The notes beneath the pieces were generated by a model, which was not told where the DNA came from, searched no databases, and worked only from the letters and a program-made list of their open reading frames with translations. From NCBI GenBank assembly GCA_945874355.1, contig CAMCGB010000009.1, positions 18,145 to 82,144 on the forward strand: a stretch of 64,000 bases of DNA, given 5' to 3'. Of the stretch, positions 8,823 through 18,692 are shown piece after piece. Made by a program: the position numbers and the translations under genes. This DNA comes from an uncultured Bacteroides sp. (lineage in GTDB: Bacteria; Bacteroidota; Bacteroidia; Bacteroidales; UBA932). Each line of letters begins with the position of its first letter. Positions within the stretch are counted from its first letter, which is position 1.

Positions 8823-10079
8823 ATGGACAAAAAGGAATTGGAGATAATGGCCCCGGCGGGCAATTTCGAATGCCTCAGGGCGGCTATTCAGGGAGGAGCC
8901 GATTCGGTGTATTTCGGAGTCGGGAAGCTGAATATGAGAAGCCATTCGGCGGGCAACTTCAGGCCTGAAGACCTGGACGAAGTGGTGAAGATATGCCGCG
9001 AAGCGGGCGTGAAGAGCTATCTGACCCTGAACATAGTGCTGTACCAGGAAGACCTGGAAGATATGCGCCTGACGCTGGGCGAGGCGAAAAAGGCCGGAGT
9101 GGACGCTGTCATCGCTTCAGACATCGCGGCCATTGAGTACTGCCGCTCGATAGGTCTGGAGGTACATATCTCCACCCAGCTGTCCGTCTCCAATGTGGAG
9201 GCGCTGAGGTTCTACTCCCGCTTTGCCGACGTGGTGGTGCTGGCCCGCGAGCTCAATCTGGGCCAGGTCAGGGACATATACGAGTGCATCGAAAGGGAGA
9301 ACATCTGCGGACCGTCAGGAAGAAAAGTCAGGATAGAAATGTTCGCACACGGAGCGCTGTGTATGGCCGTAAGCGGCAAATGCTACCTCTCGCTGCAAAC
9401 CTACGGTTCGTCGGCCAACAGGGGCGCATGCTTCCAGCTGTGCCGCAGGGGCTATGAAGTCACAGACCTCGAGACTGGAGAGAAGCTGAACATAGACAAC
9501 AAGTACATAATGTCGCCCAAAGACCTGTGTACCATAGAGTTTATGGACAAGATTATAGACAGCGGAGTGAAGGTTTTCAAAATCGAGGGAAGAGCCCGCT
9601 CGGCAGAATATGTGAAACGGTGCGCATCCTGCTACCGCAGGGCGGCCGACGCCGTCTGCGAAGGAAGCTACACCCCGGAACTCGCCCTGGAGCTCAAGCA
9701 GGAGCTGGGCGAGGTGTTCAACCGGGGCTTCTGGGACGGGTACTACCAGGGGGCGAAACTGGGTGAATGGAGCGCGGTTTACGGCTCCCAGGCCACCCGG
9801 AAGAAGGTGTACTGCGGCAAGGTGAGCAACTGGTTCGACCGCATAGGAGTGGCGGAAATCGCAGTGGAGTCAGCCCCAATCAGAAAGGGAGACTCGCTGA
9901 TGGCAATTGGCGAAACCACCGGAGTGGTGGAATTCAAGGCCGAGGACATAAGGGTGAACTTCGAGAGCACCGACCTGGCGCCTAAGGGAGTAAGATGCTC
10001 GGTGGCAGTCGACGCCTCGGACAGCCCCGACGGGAAGCTCAGAAGGGGCGACAAAGTCTATATCTGGGAGCAGGCCTGA
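8823..10079 (+). CDS. U32 family protein (peptidase U32 / tRNA or rRNA hydroxylation type)
   Basis: 418 residues. It opens with IMAPAGNFECL and GADSVYFGV, typical of the U32 TIM-barrel, and has four conserved cysteines around 180-210 (HGALCMAVSGKCYLS, NRGACFQLCRRGY), which in TrhP and RlhA hold an iron-sulfur cluster. A C-terminal beta-barrel follows from about 320. E. coli homologues act in prephenate-dependent hydroxylation of tRNA uridine or 23S rRNA cytidine rather than as peptidases; which one this matches cannot be settled by eye. Its last 22 bp overlap the convergent rdgB gene. Confidence 0.88.
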   Translation: MDKKELEIMAPAGNFECLRAAIQGGADSVYFGVGKLNMRSHSAGNFRPEDLDEVVKICREAGVKSYLTLNIVLYQEDLEDMRLTLGEAKKAGVDAVIASDIAAIEYCRSIGLEVHISTQLSVSNVEALRFYSRFADVVVLARELNLGQVRDIYECIERENICGPSGRKVRIEMFAHGALCMAVSGKCYLSLQTYGSSANRGACFQLCRRGYEVTDLETGEKLNIDNKYIMSPKDLCTIEFMDKIIDSGVKVFKIEGRARSAEYVKRCASCYRRAADAVCEGSYTPELALELKQELGEVFNRGFWDGYYQGAKLGEWSAVYGSQATRKKVYCGKVSNWFDRIGVAEIAVESAPIRKGDSLMAIGETTGVVEFKAEDIRVNFESTDLAPKGVRCSVAVDASDSPDGKLRRGDKVYIWEQA

Positions 10080-10714
10080 GCGGACAAGAAGGAGGCCATC
10101 TCACGAAGGGCCTTGCCGCGGTGCGAGATGCTGTTCTTCTCGGACTCCGAAATTTCTGACAAGGTCTTGCCTCCGAAGCCGTCAGGGATGAAAATGGGGT
10201 CGTAGCCGAAGCCTCCGCAGCCGGCCTTTTCGAAGGCTATGCTGCCCTCAAGACAGCCATTGAACTGATAGATATTTCCTTTCAGGACCAGAGTGACCAC
10301 AGTGCGGAACCTGGCCCGGCGGCTTTCGGGCTCGCCTTTTGCCCTCGAGGCTTTGCAGGCGCGGTCCAGTTCAGAGAGGAGGCAGTCCATATTTGCCCCG
10401 CTGTCGTGGCTTGCGGCCCTGCCTGCAAGAATAATCTCGGCGTAGCGGGCAGTGTGCACCCCGGGAGCGCCTCCCAGCGCATCGACCTCCAGGCCGGTGT
10501 CGTCGGCAAAGCAGTCACGGGAGCAAAGCTTCCATAACTCTCTGGCTTTGAGAAGAGAATTATCCTTCAAGGTAGCGCCCGTTTCTTCGGGGTCAAAATC
10601 AAGCCCCAGGGCTGAAGGGGACAGGACGGTGCAGTCAAGCTGCGGGAAAAGAGCCAGGATTTCGGAAGCCTCGCGCAGCTTCCCCGAATTGGATGTAGCG
10701 AAAATAAGTTCCAT
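10058..10714 (-). CDS. rdgB: XTP/dITP diphosphatase (RdgB/HAM1)
   Basis: 218 residues from ATG 10714 (MELIFATSNSGKL); the seven extra residues in the ORF track precede the conserved N-terminus. The SNSGKLREA loop, FADDTGLEVDALGGAPG near 67-84 and GFGYDPIFIP near 163 are diagnostic. It hydrolyses non-canonical purine NTPs such as dITP and XTP to keep them out of DNA. The -7 box at 10733-10740 gives a short leader. The 3' end overlaps the U32 gene by 22 bp, tail to tail. Confidence 0.93.
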   Translation of the reverse strand: MELIFATSNSGKLREASEILALFPQLDCTVLSPSALGLDFDPEETGATLKDNSLLKARELWKLCSRDCFADDTGLEVDALGGAPGVHTARYAEIILAGRAASHDSGANMDCLLSELDRACKASRAKGEPESRRARFRTVVTLVLKGNIYQFNGCLEGSIAFEKAGCGGFGYDPIFIPDGFGGKTLSEISESEKNSISHRGKALREMASFLSAQACSQI

Positions 10715-10732
10715 ATCGTCAGTTCTGAGGTT

Positions 10733-10740
10733 CAAATATA
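10733..10740 (-). promoter_or_regulatory. -7 promoter box for rdgB
   Basis: TATATTTG on the minus strand, 18 bp before the rdgB ATG and back to back with the box at 10753. Confidence 0.65.
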
Positions 10741-10752
10741 GCGTTTTTTGGA

Positions 10753-10760
10753 TATCTTTG
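10753..10760 (+). promoter_or_regulatory. -7 promoter box for the polyprenyl synthase-rsgA-MATE unit
   Basis: TATCTTTG, a full match to TAnnTTTG, lies 27 to 39 bp before the two candidate ATGs. Confidence 0.65.
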
Positions 10761-10799
10761 CAGTATCAGATACACCTTAATTTTTACATGCTCCGCACT

Positions 10800-11780
10800 A
10801 TGCTTACAGACAGCCAGATAGACAGTATCGTCAAACAGCTTTTCGACTCCCTTGAGTTCAAGGACGAGCCCCGCGGCCTCTATGACCCGCTGCGGTATAT
10901 GATTCAGATAGGAGGCAAGAGGGTAAGGCCCAGGCTATGTCTGAGCTGCTACTCGTTTTTCTCCGACACGATGGACGAGAGCATACTCTCCCCCGCCGCG
11001 GCGCTTGAGGTGTTCCACTCATTCACCCTTATGCACGACGACATTATGGACCGTTCACCGCTGCGCAGGGGCGTTCCGACCGTGTGGAAGAAGTGGAACG
11101 AGGACACGGCCATACTCTCGGGCGACGTGATGCTCATCGACGCATACCAACTCATAGCCAAAGCGCCCCATAAGGTGCTCGGAAGGGTTATGAAACTCTT
11201 CTCAGACACTTCGGCCCAGGTGTGCGAAGGCCAGCAGCTGGATATGGACTTCGAGTCCGAGAGGAGGGTCAGCATGGAGGACTATGAGACTATGATAGGA
11301 CTCAAGACGGCAGTCCTGATAGCCTGCGCCGCCAAGATGGGGGCACTCATAGGAGGAGCCGGAGCGGAGCAGTGCGAAGCCATCTACCGCTACGGCTACA
11401 ATGTGGGTATGGCCTTCCAGGTGGCGGACGACTATCTGGATGCCTTCGGCGACGAGAAAGTGTTCGGGAAGCCCATAGGAGGCGACATCCTGAACCGCAA
11501 GAAGAGCTGGCTGACAATACGCTCGCTCCAGAAAACTTCAGACCCTGAGGGCTTTATGGATGAGTTCGAAAAGGACCCTGAAAATGAGGAAGAAAGGAAG
11601 GGAAAGATAGAGCATTTCAAGAGTATCTACACTGCACTTGGAGTTGACAAGGATGCAAAGAGCGAGATAGAAAAGTACAACACCTTGGCCCTCAACGCTT
11701 TAAAGGGAGCAGGGCTGAAGGACGAGAATGTAGCCTGCCTGCAGCGCTTCGCAGAAAAACTTACAGGAAGGGCAAAATAG
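10800..11780 (+). CDS. Polyprenyl diphosphate synthase (farnesyl/geranylgeranyl type)
   Basis: 326 residues from ATG 10800; an in-frame ATG at 10788 would add four residues and cannot be excluded. The far upstream ORF start (10452) lies inside rdgB and is rejected. GGKRVRPRLCL near 40, the first Asp-rich motif LMHDDIMDRSPLRRG near 80-94 and the second, FQVADDYLDAFGD, near 206-218, identify a trans-isoprenyl synthase. It condenses IPP onto an allylic diphosphate. The second prenyl synthase in this window (40141-41109) is a different subfamily, so this is probably the short-chain enzyme. The rsgA ATG follows the stop directly. Confidence 0.9.
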   Translation: MLTDSQIDSIVKQLFDSLEFKDEPRGLYDPLRYMIQIGGKRVRPRLCLSCYSFFSDTMDESILSPAAALEVFHSFTLMHDDIMDRSPLRRGVPTVWKKWNEDTAILSGDVMLIDAYQLIAKAPHKVLGRVMKLFSDTSAQVCEGQQLDMDFESERRVSMEDYETMIGLKTAVLIACAAKMGALIGGAGAEQCEAIYRYGYNVGMAFQVADDYLDAFGDEKVFGKPIGGDILNRKKSWLTIRSLQKTSDPEGFMDEFEKDPENEEERKGKIEHFKSIYTALGVDKDAKSEIEKYNTLALNALKGAGLKDENVACLQRFAEKLTGRAK

Positions 11781-12722
11781 ATGGCGCGCGGCAAAGCAAC
11801 AGTTATAAAGAACGCGGGAAGCCACTTCCTACTGAGCGAGCTGCCCGAATGGAAGCCTTTCGAAGCAGTGCTCAAGGGCAAGGTGCGCCAGAAAAAAAGC
11901 GGCGCCACCAACCCTGTAGCCGTGGGTGACAGGGTGATTTATGAGTGCTCGGGAGAGGTAAGCGAAAAGAACCCCGCCCTTATCGAAGAGGTGCTCCCGA
12001 GGGACAACTACCTCATCAGACGCTCCACAAACCTGTCCAGGACTTCGCACATCATAGCCGCCAACATCGACCAGGCCCTTATAGTCACCACCCTATATTT
12101 TCCCGAGATCAAACTTCCATTCCTGGACAGGATACTGCTTACCTGCGAGGTGTACGGCATCAGGGGCATCATAGTGCTGAACAAGGTTGACCTCTACCGC
12201 TCTGAAGTTCCCGATCAGGTGGAGCGTTTCGTAGATATCTACAGTTCAGCGGGTTATACGGTCCTTCAGACCTCAACCATAAGCGGCGAAGGCATAGAGG
12301 AGCTCAAAGAACTGTGCAGGGGGAAGGTGAGCCTGCTGTCGGGAGAGTCGGGAGTGGGCAAATCAAGCCTTGTTAATTCCATCGACCCTTCGATTGGAGC
12401 CAAGACCGGCCTTATATCCCAGGCCCATCTTCAGGGCAAGCACACCACTTCGCTCTACGAGATGTACCGTCTCGATACCGATGCCTTCATCATAGACACC
12501 CCCGGACTCAGGGGCTTCGGACTGGTGGACCTTGAAAAAGAAGAGATTTATAAATATTTCCCCGAGATGCTGCGCTGCTCAAAAGACTGCCGTTTCACTC
12601 CCTGCACCCACACCCACGAGCCGGACTGCGCCGTCAAACAGGCTGTAGATGAGGGAATTATCAGCGCCGAGAGATACAATTCCTACCTCGGGATGCTGGA
12701 GGAGGACAAGAAATTCCGATGA
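11781..12722 (+). CDS. rsgA: Ribosome small-subunit-dependent GTPase A
   Basis: 313 residues with the circularly permuted GTPase order: an N-terminal OB-fold (to about 75), NKVDLY (G4) near 134, the P-loop SGESGVGKSSL (G1) near 189, and DTPGLRGFG (G3) near 238. It ends with the zinc-binding CRFTPCTHTHEPDC and a helical tail. It assists late 30S subunit maturation and is stimulated by the ribosome. It begins immediately after the prenyl synthase stop and overlaps the MATE start by 4 bp. Confidence 0.95.
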   Translation: MARGKATVIKNAGSHFLLSELPEWKPFEAVLKGKVRQKKSGATNPVAVGDRVIYECSGEVSEKNPALIEEVLPRDNYLIRRSTNLSRTSHIIAANIDQALIVTTLYFPEIKLPFLDRILLTCEVYGIRGIIVLNKVDLYRSEVPDQVERFVDIYSSAGYTVLQTSTISGEGIEELKELCRGKVSLLSGESGVGKSSLVNSIDPSIGAKTGLISQAHLQGKHTTSLYEMYRLDTDAFIIDTPGLRGFGLVDLEKEEIYKYFPEMLRCSKDCRFTPCTHTHEPDCAVKQAVDEGIISAERYNSYLGMLEEDKKFR

Positions 12723-14101
12723 ACAGGCAGCTGAACTCGCAGATACTCCGGCTCTCGATTCCAAGCATTCTGGCCAACATCACCGTGCCCCTGGTGGGTA
12801 TGGTGGATACTGCCGTGGCAGGGCACCTAAGCGGTTCGTACAGCGCCGCGACCTTCATAGGCGCCATCTCGATAGGCTCAATGATGTTCTCGCTGCTGTA
12901 CTGGAATTTCAGCTTCCTTCGTACCGGGACGGGCGGACTTACTGCCCAGAGCTACGGCCGCAGGGACTTTGCCGACTGCGGCTATATACTCCTGCGGGCC
13001 CTGTGTATGAGTGCCGCAGTAGCCCTCGTGTGCCTGCTTATCCAGAGCCCTTTCCTAAGGCTGGTGGGAGCGGTCACCAACGCCTCGGAAGAAGTCGAAC
13101 TGCTCGCCGCAAGGTATTTCCGCATAAGGATATGGGCCGCCCCGGCCACCATTTCGCTGATGGCCTTCAGGGGCTGGTTCGTAGGTATGCAGGACTCTAT
13201 GAGTTCGATGTGGACAGATCTGATAATCAATGTAGTAAACATAGCTTCGAGCATACTTTTGAGCTTCGGTGTGGGCAGCGCCTGGCAGGGACTCGGCTTC
13301 GAAGGCATAGCGGCCGGCACTCTGATTGCCCAGTATTGCGGGCTTCTGTTCTGCCTGTGCACAGTGGCATTCAAGTACTTCCGCAAGGTCTTCCCCTCAG
13401 GCCTTAAGCCGCTGCTTGGACGCCTTCTGCACGACAAGGGCATAGGAGAGTTCTTCGCGATGAACGGAAATCTTCTCGCCCGCTCGCTCTTCTTCATTCT
13501 TATATATATGGGCTACACTATGATAGCCGCCGGATTCGGAGACCTGCAGCTGTCGTGCAGCTCGATAATGATGCAGCTGCTGATGATATTCAGCTACTTT
13601 ACTGACGGATTCGCCTATGCGGCCGAGGCCCTGACCGGAAGGTTCATAGGGGAGAAAAATATACGCCTTCTGAAGCAGAGCATCAAGTATGTGTTCGTGT
13701 GGAGCATGTCCATAGCTCTCGGCTTCGTAGTTTTCTATATGGCGGCCGGAGTTCCCCTGCTATCTGTAATGACTTCCGACGGGGCGGTAATCGGGGAATG
13801 CAGCAAATATCTCTGGGCCCTGGCCCTTATGCCTCCGCTAGGCTGCGCGGCCTTCACCTGGGACGGAGTCTTCCTGGGGGCTACTTCTTCAAGGCAGCTG
13901 CGGGACTCTATGGGAGGCGCCGCACTGTGCTTCTTTGCCCTCTGGTGGGGAGTGGGCGCCCTGACGGATGTCAATGCCGAAAGCCAGCTGCACATACTGC
14001 TGCTGGCATACTTCGCCCATCTCCTGTTCAGGACAGTTTATCTTTCTGTAAGTTACTCCCGCAGCCTGAAGAAAAGGCTGGAAGCTATTTGCGCTTCTTA
14101 G
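12719..14101 (+). CDS. MATE family efflux transporter (DinF-like)
   Basis: 460 residues with about twelve hydrophobic segments in two related halves. The N-terminus LRLSIPSILANITVPLVGMVDTAVAGHL is the usual MATE entry with the Pro and Asp of helix 1. It should be a cation-coupled drug or metabolite exporter of the inner membrane. ATGA overlap with rsgA suggests translational coupling without evident functional relation. Its last 17 bp overlap the end of rnr on the other strand. Confidence 0.9.
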   Translation: MNRQLNSQILRLSIPSILANITVPLVGMVDTAVAGHLSGSYSAATFIGAISIGSMMFSLLYWNFSFLRTGTGGLTAQSYGRRDFADCGYILLRALCMSAAVALVCLLIQSPFLRLVGAVTNASEEVELLAARYFRIRIWAAPATISLMAFRGWFVGMQDSMSSMWTDLIINVVNIASSILLSFGVGSAWQGLGFEGIAAGTLIAQYCGLLFCLCTVAFKYFRKVFPSGLKPLLGRLLHDKGIGEFFAMNGNLLARSLFFILIYMGYTMIAAGFGDLQLSCSSIMMQLLMIFSYFTDGFAYAAEALTGRFIGEKNIRLLKQSIKYVFVWSMSIALGFVVFYMAAGVPLLSVMTSDGAVIGECSKYLWALALMPPLGCAAFTWDGVFLGATSSRQLRDSMGGAALCFFALWWGVGALTDVNAESQLHILLLAYFAHLLFRTVYLSVSYSRSLKKRLEAICAS

Positions 14102-16295
14102 ACTTCGAGCCGGAAGCTTTGGTGCCTGAGGTTTTGGAGCCCGACGATTTGGCGCCGGAGCGCTTCTTGAAAGAGAGTTTTGCCGATGCTTTCCCGGGCT
14201 TCTTTACAGCCGCAGGCTCTGTCGGCCTTTCGTTCTCCTGGAGAGTTTCAACCAGCTCATAGTCAAGGGTTCTCTGCTCCAGATTGGCGCTTGCAACCTT
14301 GATTCTGACCTTGTCTCCGAGGATGTAGATCCTATGGCTGCGTCTTCCCACCAGACGGTAGTGCGCCTCGTCGAACTCGAAAAAGTCGGAACGTATATTC
14401 CTAAGGGCTATCATACCTTCAACCTTCTCGGGCTCGGTCTGCACATACATTCCCCATTCGGTAAGACCCGACACTGTGCCTTCATACTCCTGCCCGATCC
14501 GCTCTGACATATACTCGACCAGCTTGTACTTGATGCTGGTGCGCTCGGCATCGGCCGCAACGAGCTCCCTCTCGGAAGCGTACTGGCACTCCTGCTCGTA
14601 GTAGGACTTGTCTTCACTGGAGCCGGAACTGAGGTAGCGCGCCAGAAGACGGTGCACCATAAGGTCGGGGTAACGGCGGATGGGCGAGGTGAAGTGGGTG
14701 TAGAACTTGAAAGCGAGACCGTAATGGCCTATGTTGTCGGTGCTGTAGCAGGCCTTGGCCATAGCCCTTAGCGCCAGATTCTCAAGCACTTCCTTCTCCG
14801 GGCGGCCTTCTGCCTGCGCAAGGAGTTCGTTCAGTGCGAAAGCGGCACTGCGGCCCGAAGTCGGGGCGTCGGTGGGTATGGTGAATCCGAGGCCTTTCGC
14901 AAAGGTCTTGAGGGACTCAAGCTTAAGCTCGTTGGGCTCCCCGTGGATACGATAGACGAAGGTATTGGCGCTCTTGGATGCAACCGCGTTCATCCTCCCC
15001 TGGGTAGCCACCCACTCGGCCACGGTGCGGTTGGCAAGGAGCATAAACTCCTCGATAAGGAAATTGGCCTCCTTTGAGATTTTCTCATAAACCCTTACAG
15101 GCTTTCCTTCCTTATCCACTTCGACTTTCATCTCGGGACGGTTGAAGTCCACGGCGCCGGCCTTGAACCTCTTGGCTTTCAGCTGTTTTGCAAGCGAGTT
15201 AAGGGTCAGGACGGCCTTTTTGAGCTCTTCGCTGCGGGGAGCGGAAGTCGAGAGCATCTGCTCTTCGGAAGCTTCGATGATGGCCTGGGCCTGCTCATAG
15301 CTCAGGCGGAAGTTGCTGCGGATTGCGGTGCGGCCTATCCAGGAAGACTTGATGGAAGAGCGCGGGCTGATTTCAAATACGGCCGAGAAACAGAGCTTGT
15401 CCTCGTCGGGGCGCAGGGAGCAGAGCTTGTTGCAGAGCTTCTCGGGCAGCATAGGCACAGTCCTGTCCACAAGGTAAACTGAGGTGCCGCGGCTGCGGGC
15501 TTCCTTATCGACGGGACTGCCGGGAGTCACATAGTGCGACACATCGGCTATATGCACTCCGACCTCGAAATTGCCGTTCTCCAGGGCACGGAACGACAGG
15601 GCGTCGTCGAAGTCCTTGGCGTCGGCAGGGTCTATGGTAAAGGTGAAGACGGGGCGGAAGTCCTTGCGGCCCTTCATCTCCTTTTCGCCTATGGTGTCGG
15701 GAATCTTGTCGGCCGCGTTCTCCACTTCGGGCTCGAACTTATACGGGAGGTTGAACTCCGCAAGTATGGCGTGCATCTCGGTGTCGTTCTTCCCCGGCTC
15801 TCCGAGCACATCGGTCAGATGACCCTTGGGGCAGATGTCCTTCCTGTCCCAAGAGTCCACCACCGCGGCCACTTTCATCCCTGGCTGCGCTCCCATTTCT
15901 GAGGCCTTTTCGGCATCCACTTCTATATCATAAGGCATATTGCGGCTCTGCATCAGCACCCAGGCCTGGGAGCCGACCGTGTGGTATATGCCCACAAACG
16001 GGCTCTTGTTCCGCTCGAGGATCTCCACCACCTGTCCTTCCCTGCGCTTGCCCCTGAGTTTGTCGGCTTCGCGTATGACATTGACCCTCACAAGGTCTCC
16101 GTTCAGGGCGTGCCTTGACATCGAAGCTTTTACATAGACATCATCCTCATCTGCGGGAGTGAGCACGAAGATTGAGCCTTCGCGGGTCATCTGGACCTTG
16201 CCTGTAGTCTGGGAAAGTATTTTTCTGGAGCGGCCCTTGGGCGAAGAATTGCGCTTCAGGGTCTTGGACTTTTTGCTTGAGTTGCGTCTGGACAT
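14085..16295 (-). CDS. rnr: Ribonuclease R
   Basis: 736 residues. After a basic N-terminus come cold-shock-like domains, then the RNB catalytic domain (about 215-550) with the metal-binding DPADAKDFDDALSF near 221, and an S1 domain near 600-685 (EYEGTVSGLTEWGMYV). The last 40 residues are a Lys/Ser/Gly-rich tail with repeated SGSKTSGTKASGSK units, which probably binds RNA. RNase R is a processive 3'-5' exonuclease for structured RNA and works with SmpB-tmRNA; smpB is also in this window. A -7 box lies at 16337-16344. Confidence 0.95.
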   Translation of the reverse strand: MSRRNSSKKSKTLKRNSSPKGRSRKILSQTTGKVQMTREGSIFVLTPADEDDVYVKASMSRHALNGDLVRVNVIREADKLRGKRREGQVVEILERNKSPFVGIYHTVGSQAWVLMQSRNMPYDIEVDAEKASEMGAQPGMKVAAVVDSWDRKDICPKGHLTDVLGEPGKNDTEMHAILAEFNLPYKFEPEVENAADKIPDTIGEKEMKGRKDFRPVFTFTIDPADAKDFDDALSFRALENGNFEVGVHIADVSHYVTPGSPVDKEARSRGTSVYLVDRTVPMLPEKLCNKLCSLRPDEDKLCFSAVFEISPRSSIKSSWIGRTAIRSNFRLSYEQAQAIIEASEEQMLSTSAPRSEELKKAVLTLNSLAKQLKAKRFKAGAVDFNRPEMKVEVDKEGKPVRVYEKISKEANFLIEEFMLLANRTVAEWVATQGRMNAVASKSANTFVYRIHGEPNELKLESLKTFAKGLGFTIPTDAPTSGRSAAFALNELLAQAEGRPEKEVLENLALRAMAKACYSTDNIGHYGLAFKFYTHFTSPIRRYPDLMVHRLLARYLSSGSSEDKSYYEQECQYASERELVAADAERTSIKYKLVEYMSERIGQEYEGTVSGLTEWGMYVQTEPEKVEGMIALRNIRSDFFEFDEAHYRLVGRRSHRIYILGDKVRIKVASANLEQRTLDYELVETLQENERPTEPAAVKKPGKASAKLSFKKRSGAKSSGSKTSGTKASGSKSKKRK

Positions 16296-16336
16296 ATAAT
16301 AAACGTTCTAAGGTAGTGCAGAGGGCAATACCACTG

Positions 16337-16344
16337 CAAAGGTA
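16337..16344 (-). promoter_or_regulatory. -7 promoter box for rnr
   Basis: TACCTTTG on the minus strand, about 41 bp before the rnr ATG. Confidence 0.55.
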
Positions 16345-16366
16345 GGTAAAACTTGGGGATAATTGT

Positions 16367-16374
16367 TATCTTTA
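16367..16374 (+). promoter_or_regulatory. -7-like promoter box for the DUF5020 gene
   Basis: TATCTTTA differs from TAnnTTTG only in the last base and lies 29 bp before ATG 16404. Confidence 0.45.
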
Positions 16375-16403
16375 CGCAAAATTAACATTTCAGCGTTGAC
16401 TGT

Positions 16404-17159
16404 ATGAAAAAGCCTCTTCTCACTCTTGCGCTCTGCCTTGGAGCCGCCGCACTGTCCTATGCCCAGACCAACCTCCAGATCCAATACGATGCCGGCAGCG
16501 ACCGGGGCTATGTGACCACCACCCTCGAAGGCTTCTACAACGACTCGTGGGGCAGCACTTTCTTTTTCGTGGACCACGATTTCAACGCCCGCGGCAGCCG
16601 CGACCAGATAGTGGCCCCGAACGGGACATATATGGAAATCGCAAGGTGCCTGAATTTCTGGCAGGAGGGCCCCGTCGCTCCCCTGAGCCTGCACGTGGAG
16701 TACAATGGCGGAGTGTACAAGGGATGGACCATCAATAACGCCTTCCTCGCAGGGCTGGACGTGGCTCTGCACAGCAAGGACAACAGGGCCAGGCTGAACC
16801 TGAAAGCCCTGTACAAATACATCTGCTACGACGAAGATGACCTGAGCAGCCAGCTGCCCCTGCAGCTCACGGCAGTTTGGGGAATAGATGATTTATTCGG
16901 CCTCAAAGGGCTGAGCTTCAGCGGATTTGCCGATGTATGGTGGGAGGACCATATGCTGCTGAGCGACCACTACGGCACCATACTGGCACAAAAAAGCAGA
17001 GTTGTGTTCATTTCTGAGCCACAACTCTGGTACAATGTAGGATCACTCTTCGGCTGCGGCAACCTTAACATCGGGGGCGAAGTCGAGCTAAGCTACGACT
17101 TCGGCACAATCCGCGGATTCTGGTGCCGCCCGTGCGCCGGAGTGAAATGGGTATTCTAG
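16404..17159 (+). CDS. DUF5020 family outer-membrane barrel protein
   Basis: 251 residues with a signal peptide (about 1-20, ending SYAQ) and alternating aromatic beta-strand patterns over the rest, ending in an aromatic residue (GVKWVF), as outer-membrane barrels do. The [11 protein letters not shown] segment near 50-60 recalls DUF5020 proteins of Bacteroides, which resemble nucleoside-specific channels of the Tsx type. The function is not proven; a small-molecule pore is the best guess. The stop overlaps the end of gpmI by 4 bp. Confidence 0.75.
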   Translation: MKKPLLTLALCLGAAALSYAQTNLQIQYDAGSDRGYVTTTLEGFYNDSWGSTFFFVDHDFNARGSRDQIVAPNGTYMEIARCLNFWQEGPVAPLSLHVEYNGGVYKGWTINNAFLAGLDVALHSKDNRARLNLKALYKYICYDEDDLSSQLPLQLTAVWGIDDLFGLKGLSFSGFADVWWEDHMLLSDHYGTILAQKSRVVFISEPQLWYNVGSLFGCGNLNIGGEVELSYDFGTIRGFWCRPCAGVKWVF

Positions 17160-18676
17160 ATAAGAGGTTCGGCTGTCATTGACTCAGGCTGGGGGATGCC
17201 CATAAGCTTGAGAATGGTGGGAGCCACGTTGCACAGGGCTCCGTCCTTGACGCTCTTCACCTCATCACCTGCGCCTATTACGATGAACTGGACTTGGTTC
17301 AGGGAGTGGGCCGTGTTGGGGCTTCCGTCGGGGTTCACCGCATAGTCGGCATTGCCGTGGTCGGCGGTAAGGAGCACCACATAGCCGTGCGCAAGGGCGC
17401 AGGTCACAGCGGTCTCCACGCAGCCGTCGATGCATCCTACGGCATTACAGATAGCCTTATAGACTCCTGTGTGGCCTACCATATCGCCGTTTGCGAAGTT
17501 GAGGATAATCATATCGTTCTTCTCGCTGCGTATGGCGTCGCACAGCTTGTCGGTCACCTCAACTGCGCTCATCTCGGGCTGGAGGTCGTAGGTGGCAACC
17601 TTCGGAGAGTTGACAAGGATACGCTCCTCGCCCTCGAAAGGAGTCTCCCTTCCGCCGTTGAAGAAGAAGGTCACGTGGGCATATTTCTCGGTCTCGGCTA
17701 TTCTGAGCTGACGTTTGCCGGCCTTTGAAACGGTCTCTCCCAGAGTGTCGCATACTTCCTCCTTGTCGAAGAGTATATGAAGGCCCTTGAAAGAAGCGTC
17801 GTAAGGAGTGAGGCAGCAGTAGTACAGAGGCAGAGTGTGCATACCTTCCTCAGGCATATCGTTCTGGGTCAGCACGTTGGTAAGCTCGCGGGCGCGGTCG
17901 TTGCGGAAGTTGTAGAAGATTACGGCGTCGCCGCTCTCTACCAGTCCCACAGGCTTGCCGCCCTCGGTGATTACTACAGGCTTGATGAACTCGTCGGTCA
18001 CATCGGCATCGTAAGAAGCCTGGATAGCTGCCTGGGCGCTCTCTGCACAGGTACCCTTGCCTTCAACGAGCATATCATAAGCCTCCTTCACCCTGTTCCA
18101 TCTCTTGTCGCGGTCCATCGCATAGAAGCGTCCGCAGACAGAAGCCACCTTGCCGGTGGTCTGGGCCATCTTCTCCTCAAGCTCCTTCACGAAGCCGAGG
18201 CCGCTGCGAGGGTCAGTGTCCCTTCCGTCCATAAAGCAGTGCACATAGACTTCACTCAGGCCTGCCTTCTTCGCCTCGGCGAGGAACTCATAAAGGTGGT
18301 TCAGGCTGGAGTGCACTCCGCCGTGGGAGCACAGGCCGAAGAAGTGGAGCTTCCTGCCGGAAGACTTCACATAGTCGTAGGCGGCCTTTATCTCCTTGTT
18401 GTCCATCAATTTATGGTCTCGGCAGGCCATATTGATCTTTACCAGGTCCTGGTACACTACCCTGCCGGCGCCGAGGTTCATATGTCCGACCTCGGAGTTT
18501 CCCATCTGGCCGTCAGGCAGACCGACATACTCTCCACAGGCCTGAAGATGGGCCATAGGATACTTTGCGCGCAGGCTGTCGATAAAAGGTGCACCCTGGG
18601 TGTAGATGGCATTTGAATGGTCGTGTTTACCCTCGCCCCATCCGTCGAGTATCATCAGAAGTACTTTTCTGTCCAT
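17156..18676 (-). CDS. gpmI: 2,3-bisphosphoglycerate-independent phosphoglycerate mutase
   Basis: 506 residues, the usual length. MILDGWGEG starts the metal-binding phosphatase domain, the catalytic serine lies in [16 protein letters not shown] near residue 60, and TADHGNADY near 440 supplies the late metal ligands. It interconverts 3- and 2-phosphoglycerate using two Mn ions, in glycolysis; pgk is also in this window but not adjacent. It starts 69 bp after the dcp stop with a long hairpin in the gap. Confidence 0.96.
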   Translation of the reverse strand: MDRKVLLMILDGWGEGKHDHSNAIYTQGAPFIDSLRAKYPMAHLQACGEYVGLPDGQMGNSEVGHMNLGAGRVVYQDLVKINMACRDHKLMDNKEIKAAYDYVKSSGRKLHFFGLCSHGGVHSSLNHLYEFLAEAKKAGLSEVYVHCFMDGRDTDPRSGLGFVKELEEKMAQTTGKVASVCGRFYAMDRDKRWNRVKEAYDMLVEGKGTCAESAQAAIQASYDADVTDEFIKPVVITEGGKPVGLVESGDAVIFYNFRNDRARELTNVLTQNDMPEEGMHTLPLYYCCLTPYDASFKGLHILFDKEEVCDTLGETVSKAGKRQLRIAETEKYAHVTFFFNGGRETPFEGEERILVNSPKVATYDLQPEMSAVEVTDKLCDAIRSEKNDMIILNFANGDMVGHTGVYKAICNAVGCIDGCVETAVTCALAHGYVVLLTADHGNADYAVNPDGSPNTAHSLNQVQFIVIGAGDEVKSVKDGALCNVAPTILKLMGIPQPESMTAEPLI

Positions 18677-18692
18677 ATCTTTATATTACTGA

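Noticed and set aside
7478-8863. 461-residue version of the second deoxynucleoside kinase
   Set aside because: The first 257 codons are antisense to the MBL-fold gene; the conserved start is ATG 8092.
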